A stretch of 64,000 nt of DNA, taken from contig CM019067.1 of assembly GCA_009667805.1 (NCBI GenBank), positions 160,041,049-160,105,048 of the forward strand, written 5' to 3'. The notes under the pieces were generated by a model. That model did no database searches. It worked only from the letters and a program-made list of their open reading frames with translations, and was not told the DNA's origin. The translations under genes and the position numbers were made by a program. Positions 56,925 through 64,000 of the stretch are shown in pieces (the first letter of the stretch is position 1; each line of letters opens with the position of its first letter). The stretch is from Leptobrachium leishanense (taxonomy: Eukaryota; Chordata; Amphibia; Anura; Megophryidae).

Positions 56925-59290
56925 TTATTATTATTATTATTCTTTATTTATAAGGCGCCAGCATATTCCGCAGCGCTGTACAATAAACACAGTATAGACA
57001 GGGTTACAATACATTGAACAACATTTGACAAACAGTACAGGAGGAGATGAGGGCCCTATTCCCGTAGGAACTCACAATCTGGGAGGGTTGGGGTTGGAAA
57101 CTGGAGGAGAGGACTGTAAGGTGAGAGTGATTGATGGTTGCGTCAGTGAGTTGGGTGGTAGGCTTCCCTAAATAGGAATGTTTTCAGGGAGCGTTTGAAG
57201 GAAGAAAAGTTAGGGGAAAGTCTGACAGTACGAGGGAGAGCGTTCCAGAGAGTGGGGGCTGCGCGTGAGAAATCCTGCAGTCTATCATGGGAAGAGGTGA
57301 TGCGGGGAGAAGCTAGGCGCAGGTCACTGTTTGACCTTAGGGAGCGGGCTGGGGTGTATTTGGTGATTAGTGAGGACAGGTAGTGTATAAGTTGTTTTGT
57401 GGTGACAGCGGTAAGAAAAGGCCGAATTCTGGAAATATTACGCAGTTGGTATCGGCAGGAGGAGGAAAGAGACTTGATGTGGGGGATGAAGGAAAGAGCA
57501 GAGTCAAGTGTAACTCCAAGGCAGCGAACTTGGTTTGATGGGGAGATGGTGATACCCTCCACCGTGATAGAGAAGTCAGGAGGTGGGGAGGCATTGGAGG
57601 GAGGAATAAGTAGGCGCTCAGTCTTTGACATGTTGATCTTTAGGTGGTGGGAGGCCATCCAGGAGGAGATGCCAGATAAACAGTCACTGACTTTGAGAGG
57701 ACAGGGGGAGAGAGATCAGGGGTAGAGAGGTAGATCTGAGTGTCATCAGCGTAGAGGTGGTAATTAAAGCCAAAGCTGTTGATGATTTTGCCCAGGGAGG
57801 AGGTGTAGATGGAAAAGAGCAGAAGACCAAGGACAGAGCCTTGAGGTACGCCAACAGATAGAGGCAATGAGGAGGAGGAGTTACCAGCAAAGGACACACA
57901 GAAGGACCTGTCGGATAAATAGGAGTCAACCCAAGCAAGTGCAGTGTCACCGAGACCCAGAGAGTTGAGGGTCTGTAGAAGGAGGGGGTGGTCAACAGTG
58001 TCAAAAGCAGCCGAGAGGTCAAGCAGGATGAGAATAGAATAGTGGCCGTGTTTTTTAGCAGTTAGCAGGTCGTTGGTGACTTTGGTGAGGGCAGTTTCAG
58101 TTGAGTGTAGGGGACGGAAGCCAGATTGCAGGGGTCAAGTAGGGAATTGGAGGACAGGAAGAGGGAGAGGCGGTTGAAGACTAGTTTTTCTAAGAGCTTT
58201 GATGTGAAGGGAAACAGGGATACAGGGCAGTAGTTGGATGTAGAGTTGGGATCTAGGGATGGTTTCTTTCATAAAGGGGTAACTAGCGCGTGTTTGAAGG
58301 CGGATGGAAAGGAGCCAGTGGAGAGAGATAGGTTGAAGATGTGTGTGAGAGCAGGGGAGAGGGGAGGAATTAGATGTGAGGGAATGGGGTCGAGCGGGCA
58401 CGTGGTGAGATGTGAGGAGGACAATAAGGAATTGACTTCCTCCTCAGTGGCTGGGAGGAAGCGGCAGAGGGTGGCAGAGGGGACCTGTGGGAGTGGAGGT
58501 GGCAGATAACTATCTTGTGTTGGGATGTTGCTTCTGATAGTTAAAGTTTTACTGAGGAAGTAATCTGCCAGGTCTTGAGCGCTGAAGGCAGCTGAGGGGG
58601 GAGGTGCAGGTGGGTAGAGGAGGGTGTTGAAGGTGGACCAGAGCCGTTTAGGGTTGGAGGACAGCGTAGATATAAGAGATGAGAAGAAGGATTGTTTGGC
58701 CAAGTGGAGGGCAGAGGTGTATGACCGGAGAATAAACTTGAAGTGAACAAAATCAGCTTTAGAGCGGGATTTCCTCCAGGCACGCTCTGCGTGCGGGAGC
58801 ATCTTTGCAGGTAGCGAGTCTGGAGGGTGTGCCAGGGCTGAAGCTGGCGGCGTGGGGCCTTACAGAGTCGAAGAGGAGCAAGAGTGTCTAGAGCAGAGAT
58901 AAGCGTAGTGTTGTAGTGATTAGTGGTAGCATCAGGGCAGGTGAAGGATGAGGTATGAGGGAGGTGGTGAAGTAGGTTGGAGAATTGATGGGGGTCCACT
59001 GCATGTAGATTTCTGCGAGTGTGTGTGCGGGGTGGGGGAGCAGGGTGTTTAGGAAGTCCAGATAGGTTGAAAGAGAGAAGGTGGTGGTCAGAGATGGGGA
59101 AAGAGCGACATTTGAACTCAGAAATGGAGCAGAGGTTGGAAAAGACAAGGTCAATAGCGTGACCATCGCGGTGGGTAGGGAGGATTGTGTGAGTCCAAGG
59201 GAGGACGTGAGTGAAAGAAGTTTGGAGGCAGCAGGGGCGGAAGGATCGTCAATGGGAATGTTGAAGTCAATGGGAATATATAGTTCTTAA
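56925..59290 (-). pseudogene. L2-type LINE, 5'-truncated, copy 2, longer 5' part
   Basis: The 3' tail (TTA)n lies at about 56927-56940. The minus strand shows, from the right: an endonuclease C-terminal part (HAIDLVFSNLC-like with SDHHLLSFNLSG, about 59170-59050), a linker (AERAWRKSRSKADF and LSSNPKRLWSTFNTLL), [17 protein letters not shown] block, [31 protein letters not shown] with YADD intact, and the C-terminus ending LWNALPRTVRLSPNFSSF and FLFREAYHPTH (57143). About 229 bp present in copy 1 (48000-48228) are missing at 57384, joined at a short GTG match. It shares copy 1's one-base deletion near 58128. Confidence 0.93.
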
Positions 59291-59430
59291 TATTTTATTC
59301 GGCTGAAAGCTGTGATTGCACAACTTCATTTGAATTTGCTGGTTTTCTGATTCAGTTAAAATCTATTTATTACTGGTAGATGAGTCTGTGTGTGTATGTA
59401 TGCAAGCATGTTCCGGAACAACTAATTATT
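59291..59430. other. Short unique spacer
   Basis: Unique sequence between two LINEs; nothing recognised. Confidence 0.4.
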
Positions 59431-60137
59431 TACATAGTTACATAGGCTGAAAAAAGACATGCGTCCATCGGGTTCAGCCTCTCCCACATCACCTACTGCT
59501 GTTGATCAAAAAGAAGGCAAAAAACAAAGTCTGAAATGCTTGCCAATATGCAAATTACTGGGAAAAAATCCTTCTTGACCCCAGAATGGCAGTCAGATTT
59601 CTCCTTGGATCAAGAAGCTTTTACCCACATATTAAATATTATAACCCTTAATATTCTGTGTCTGCAGGAAGTCATCTGGTTGCTTTTTAAAAGTCTGTAC
59701 AGTCTCTGACACAACCACCTCAACAGGCAGAGAATTCCACAGCTTTATTGTTCTCACCGTAAAATAACCCTTCCTATGCTTTACGCTGAATTTTCTTTCT
59801 TCCAGTCTAAATAGGTGACCCCGTGTCCTTTGTATAGTCCTGTTAATGAATAGGTTATTAGACAATGGTTGATAATGGCCCTTTATATATTTATATAAGG
59901 TTACCAGATCCCCTCTAAGGTGCCCTTTCTCTAAACTAAACAGGTTTAAGCTTGTTAGTCTTTCCTCATAACTTAACCCTTCCACTCCCCTTATTAATTT
60001 AGTTGCCCGTCTCTGCACTTTTTCTAGCGCTATAATATTCTTGTTTAAGACAGGTGCCCAAAGTTGCATGGTATATTCAAGGTGTGGTCTGCCCAATGAT
60101 TTATACAGAGCCAAAATTATGTTTTCATCCCGAGAGT

Positions 60138-61593
60138 TACAGTCAGGTCCAGAAATATTGGGACATCGACACAGTTCTAATATCTTTGGCTCTATACACC
60201 ACCACAATGGAGTTGGAATGAAACAAACACAATGTGCTTTAACTGCAGACTGTCAGCTTTAATTTGAGGGTATGTACATCAAATTATTCCCTCATTACCC
60301 CAATTACAATGTGCAGATAAAAGGCCCAGAGTTCATTTGAAGTGCTATTTGCATTTGGAATCTGTTGTTGTCAACTCTCAAGATGAGATCCAAAGAGCCT
60401 TCACCATCAGTGGAGCAAGCCATCATTAGGCTGAAGAAACAAAACAAACCCATCAGAGAGATAGCAAGAACATTAGGCGTGGCCAAAACAACTGTTTGGA
60501 ACATTCTCAAAAAGAAGGAACGCACCGGTGGGCTCAGCAACACCAAAAGACATGGGAGACCACGGAAAACAACTGTGGTGGATGAATGAAGAATTCTTTC
60601 CCTGGTGAATAAAACACCCTTCACAACAGTTGGCCAGATCAAGAACACTCTCCAGGAGGTAGGTGTATGTGTGTCAAAGTCATCAATCAAGAAGAAACTT
60701 CACCAGAGTGAATACAGAGGGTTCATTCAAAGATGTAAAACCATTGGTGAGCCTCAAAAACAGGAAGGCCAGATTAGAGTTAGGCAAACAACACCTAACA
60801 AAGCCTTCACAGTTCTGGAACAAGATCCTATGGACAGATGTGACCAAGATCAACTTGTACCAGAGTGATGGGAAGAGAAGAGTATGGAGAAGGAAAGGAA
60901 CTGCTCATGATCCTAAGCCTACCACCTCATCAGTGAAGCATGGTGGTGGTAGTGTCATGGCGTGGGCATGTATGGCTGCCAATGGAACTGGTTCTCTTGT
61001 ATTTATTGATGATGTGACTGCTGACAAAAGCAGCAGGATGAATTCTGAAGTGTTTCGGGCAATATTATCTGCTCACATTCAGCCAAATGCTGCAGAACTC
61101 ATTGGGCGGCACTTCACAGTGCAGATGGGCAATGACCCAAAGCATACTGCACCAGCAACCAAAGAGTTTTTGAAGGGACAGAAGTGGAATGTTATGCAAT
61201 GGCCAAGTCAATCACCTGACCTGAATCCCATTGAGCATGCATTTCACTTGCTGAAGACAGAACTGAAGGGAAAATGCCCCAACAACAAGCAGGAACTGAA
61301 GACTGTTGCAGTAGAGGCCTGGCAGAGCATCACCAGGAATGAAACCCAGTGTCTGGTGATGTCTATGCGTTCCAGACTTCAGGCTGTGATTGACTGCAAA
61401 GGATTTGCAACCAAGTATTAAGAAGGGAAAGTTTGATTTATGATTATTATTCTGTCCCATTACTTTTGGTCCCTTAACAAGTGGGAGGCACATCTGCAAA
61501 CTGCTGTAAGTCCTACAACTCCATTGTGGTGGTGTATAGAGCCAAAGATGTTAGAATTGTGTCGATGTCCCAATATTTCTGGACCTGACTGTA
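60138..61593 (+). mobile_element. Tc1-like transposon, copy 3, full length 1452 bp
   Basis: The element is 60140-61591 with inverted ends CAGTCAGGTCCAGAAATATT and complement, and TA at 60138-60139 and 61592-61593. The host CR1 reads through GAGTTAACTCC once the element is removed. The inverted ends continue to about 60 bp (ACACCACCACAATGGAGTTG). It carries one transposase gene with two lesions. It belongs to a different Tc1 lineage from copies 1 and 2. Confidence 0.96.
60383..61421 (+). pseudogene. Tc1-like transposase, one stop and one frameshift
   Basis: From ATG 60383 (MRSKEPSPSVEQAIIRL) the first HTH (KPIREIARTLGVAKTTVWNI) and the GRPRKTT hinge are intact. A TGA at 60587-60589 after VVDE interrupts, but the frame continues with LVNKTPFTTVGQIKNTLQEV. 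Near 60728 a frameshift moves to the frame LVSLKNRKARLELGKQH, then WTDVTKINLYQ (first aspartate; the usual E is V), GGGSVMAWACMA, GNDPKHTAPAT (second aspartate) and SPDLNPIEHAFHLL (glutamate), ending CKGFATKY at 61421. Only two inactivating changes over about 340 codons suggest a fairly recent insertion. Confidence 0.94.
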
Positions 61594-62635
61594 ACTCCCC
61601 TTTTAATGCATGCCAATACTTTGCTGGCCTTGGCGGCTGCTGTTTGACATTGCACATTGTTACTTAGTTTGAAGTCTATGATTATTCCCAAATCCTTCTC
61701 CTACTTGGATTTCCCTAACTCCGTACCATTTAGGGTATAAATTGCTTGTGTGTTCTTCACTCCAAAGTGCATAACTTTGCATTTATCTACATTAAATTTC
61801 ATCTGCCATTTAAGTGCCCAGTCCCCCAATCTATCTAAATCCCTCTGCAGCAAAGTAACATCCTGCTCACATTGTATTACTTTTCCTAGTTTTGTGTCAT
61901 CTGCAAACACTGATACATGGCTTTCAATGCCTATCTCAAGGTCATTTATATATAAATTGAATAGTATTGGTCCTATAACAGACCCCTGAGGGACACCGCT
62001 TACCACTGATGTCCATCTTGAAAATGTACCATTTATGACCACTCTCTGTACCCTATCTTTTATCCAGTTTTCTATCCAAGAACAAGTATTTTCATCTAGA
62101 CCAATTTTTCTTAATTTAAATAGTAACCTTTTGTGTGGAACTGTGTTGAAAGCTTTGGCAAAATCCAAGTAAATCACATCCACTGCGACCCCCTGATCTA
62201 TACTTCTACTTACTTCCTCATAGAACGTAATTAGGTTAGTCTGACATGATCTGTGTTTCATGAAACCATACTGATTTTTCCAATTACATTATACCTCCCA
62301 ATAAATTCCTGAATATTATCCCTTAGTAACCCCTCAAATACATTCCCAGCCACAGATGTTAAGCTCACAGGTCTATAATTCCCAGGCACAAATTTTTTAC
62401 TTTTCTTAAATATAGGGACCACGTCAACTTTTCTCCAATCCTCTGGTACGATTCCTGAAAGAAATGAATCTTGAAAGATTATGAACAGAGGTTTACATAT
62501 TTCAACACATAGCTCCCTCAGTACACGCGGGTGAATTCCATCTGGCCCTCGGGCTTTATTCACATTCACATTGTTAAATTGCAGCAAAACCTTGTCCACT
62601 CCTGAGTCAACAAGTCACTTTGTATTAGTAAGTAG

Positions 62636-63183
62636 GGATGAGCCGAACACCCCCGAGTTCGGTTCGCATTCGAACTCGAACTTTCCAAATGTTCGAACTC
62701 GAACTCCAAACTCAATACAAGTCAATGGGGCTGAAAATTCGATTTTTAGAGTGCCCTCCAAGAGGGCATATATGCTAGATATTTGCCATAAAATGTGTAT
62801 GGGGGTCCAGGTAGTGCCCTGGGGGACAGGAAACAAGGACAAAAAGTTAAAAAAAAGTTTTTTAAGGGACAGTGAGGTTTCCATGAAATAAGGGTTAAAA
62901 ATAAAAACGAAAAATTCCTTCAAATATTGTGCCTAGGAGGTCCCCATAACCTGCCCGTGAAGTGGCGGATTTCTAGGATGTATAGAAGCATTTAAAAACA
63001 AAAAAATGACATTTAAAATGACGGTAAATGCTTTTCCTTTAATCTAATCATAAACAACTGCTTGGGGCGGCAGCCTGTATGAAAAGACATTTTAGGACGC
63101 GTAGAAAAAGTTTAGTGATTTTTTGGGCTAAATTATTGTGAAACTTATGCAGGCTTTGGATGAAAGTAACAATAGGTACTTTA
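62636..63183 (+). repeat. Repeat family H, copy 2
   Basis: Starts GATGAGCCGAACACCCCCGA, has several TCGAACTCGAAC palindromic words, then GGGCATATATGCTAG, GTAGTGCCCTGGGGGACAGG and a long conserved 3' part with CCTAGGAGGTCCCCATAACC near 62932. The same order occurs at 63676-64000. No coding capacity; the open frames on both strands come from near-palindromic words. Superfamily unknown. Confidence 0.75.
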
Positions 63184-63455
63184 AGGCTGGGGTCAGACTA
63201 GCGCACTTTTAACGTGCGTTTAGGCGCACTTTATCACGACCGCACTAGCAGCAAATGAGGCGCAATGACGGCCAATATACGAAGTATGGCCGCACGAAAG
63301 TCCGGCCGCGCAACGCAAGTGGAAAATTAACGCATTTTTTCGAGAACGCTGAACCGCTAGTACTGACGTACAGAGTGCGCTGCGTCCGCATAGCGGCGTG
63401 TGTGCGTGATTAGGAGACGTCAGACGCTGCTTATGTCCGGCCAACATAACGTCCA
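63184..63455. mobile_element. Harbinger MITE, right end missing
   Basis: GGCTGGGGTCAGACTAGCGC at 63184 is a worn Harbinger end. CGTCAGACGCTGC and ATTAGGAGACG near 63410-63430 are the reverse of the GCAGCGTCTGACGTCTCC segment of 16352 and 38248. The right terminus is lost where a family H copy begins. Confidence 0.85.
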
Positions 63456-63462
63456 GACTAGG

Positions 63463-64000
63463 GATGAGCCGAACACTCCCCGAGTTCGGTTCGAGCCCGA
63501 ACCCGAACTTCCCATTTGTTTGGGACCGAACCCGAACTCGAACCCCATGCAAGTCAATGGGGCTGAAAATTCGGTTTTTAGAGTGCCCTCCAAGAGGACA
63601 TATATGCTACATATTTGCCATAAAAGGTGTATGGGGGTCCGGGTAGTGCCCTGGGGGACAGGAAACAAGGACAAAAAGTCAATGGGGCTGAAAATTCGAT
63701 TTTTAGAGTGCCCTCCAAGAGGGCATATATGCTAGATATTTGCCATAAAATGTGTATGGGGGTCCAGGTAGTGCCCTGGGGGACAGGAAACAAGGACAAA
63801 AAGTTAAAAAAAAGTTTTTAAAGGGACAGTGAGTTTTCCATGAAATAAGGGTTAAAAATAAAAACCAAAAATTCCTTCAAATATCTGTGCCTAGGAGGTC
63901 CCCATAACCTGCCTGTGAAGTGGCGGATTTCTAGGATGTATAGAAACACTTAAAAAACAAAAAATGATGTTTCATATGACGGTAAATGCTTTTCCTTTAG
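63463..64000 (+). repeat. Repeat family H, copies 3 and 4 in tandem
   Basis: GATGAGCCGAACACTCCCCG starts the third copy at 63463. A unit of about 127 bp beginning GTCAATGGGGCTGAAAATTC is repeated in tandem (about 63553 and 63679). The fourth stretch continues to the right edge of the window with the same 3' part as copy 2 (CCTAGGAGGTCCCCATAACC, GGCGGATTTCTAGGATGTAT). Confidence 0.8.

Larger units (their letters stand above)
59431..62630 (-). pseudogene. CR1-type LINE, split by Tc1 copy 3
   Basis: On the minus strand, starting near 62600: KARGPDGIHPRVLRELC, NYRPVSLTSVAGNVFE, a frameshift near 62260, then YLDFAKAFNTVPHKRLL with the first catalytic aspartate, SGVPQGSVIGPILFNLYIND, VFADDTKLG with the catalytic FADD, and WQMKFNVDKCKVMHFG. 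After the Tc1 insertion it resumes with ALYKSLGRPHLEYTMQLWAP, ALEKVQRRATKLIRGVEGL and LWNSLPVEVVVSE, stopping near 59632. The 3' end carries ACATAGTTACATAGG-type repeats at 59431. The 5' half (endonuclease) is missing. The word choice (FADD, LYINDLE) separates it from the L2 copies. Confidence 0.93.

Overview
This window reads as vertebrate genomic DNA, most likely amphibian and probably anuran. That is inferred from the repeat mix: L2 and CR1 LINEs, Tc1-like transposons, a complete Harbinger, hAT non-autonomous elements, TTAA-flanked elements, a tRNA-derived SINE and foldback retroelement-like insertions. I recognise no host protein-coding exon, no rRNA or tRNA gene, and no operon-like organisation. 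Every credible coding stretch belongs to a transposable element, and nearly all are broken. The unique DNA between repeats is AT-rich; a few blocks look like conserved non-coding DNA of a gene desert, but that needs an alignment.

Layout. 1-4.2 kb: L2 reverse transcriptase fragment, decayed SINE, a palindrome-rich repeat and a hAT element with an exact 8-bp duplication. 4.2-7.6 kb: two TTAA-flanked elements built from chains of short palindromes, the second split by an insertion holding a near-perfect 470-bp inverted repeat. 8-16 kb: several CAGGGTTATTC elements (family F, 3-bp duplications), a CR1 3' end and a CGAAA-rich tract. 16-23 kb: a Harbinger MITE and a nest of hAT elements with minisatellites, plus a small foldback insertion with a hammerhead-like motif. 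23-29 kb: an LTR-like element, another F copy, and an inverted TTAA element. 29.3-31 kb: Tc1 copy 1 inside repeat family H. 34.5-38.7 kb: a minisatellite apparently amplified from an L2 3' tail, holding a SINE and a 3.1-kb Harbinger whose two genes interlock on opposite strands. 39-47 kb: L2 split by hAT, F copies, Tc1 copy 2 split by a solo-LTR-like element, small MITEs. 47.5-59.3 kb: two related L2 copies flanking a composite TTAA rearrangement, another foldback insertion and a hAT MITE. 59.4-64 kb: CR1 split by Tc1 copy 3, then tandem family H copies and a truncated Harbinger MITE.

How the parts relate. Several nestings give relative ages: Tc1 in CR1, Tc1 in H, LTR in Tc1, hAT in L2, foldback in a TTAA element, Harbinger in a minisatellite. 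The Harbinger and its deletion-derivative MITEs occur together, so the parent of those MITEs is visible here. The most unusual signals are (1) three foldback insertions sharing one plan (long target duplication, inverted arms, one-sided tail), (2) TTAA elements made of consecutive palindromes whose two arms change together between copies, and (3) the interlocked antisense gene pair of the Harbinger.
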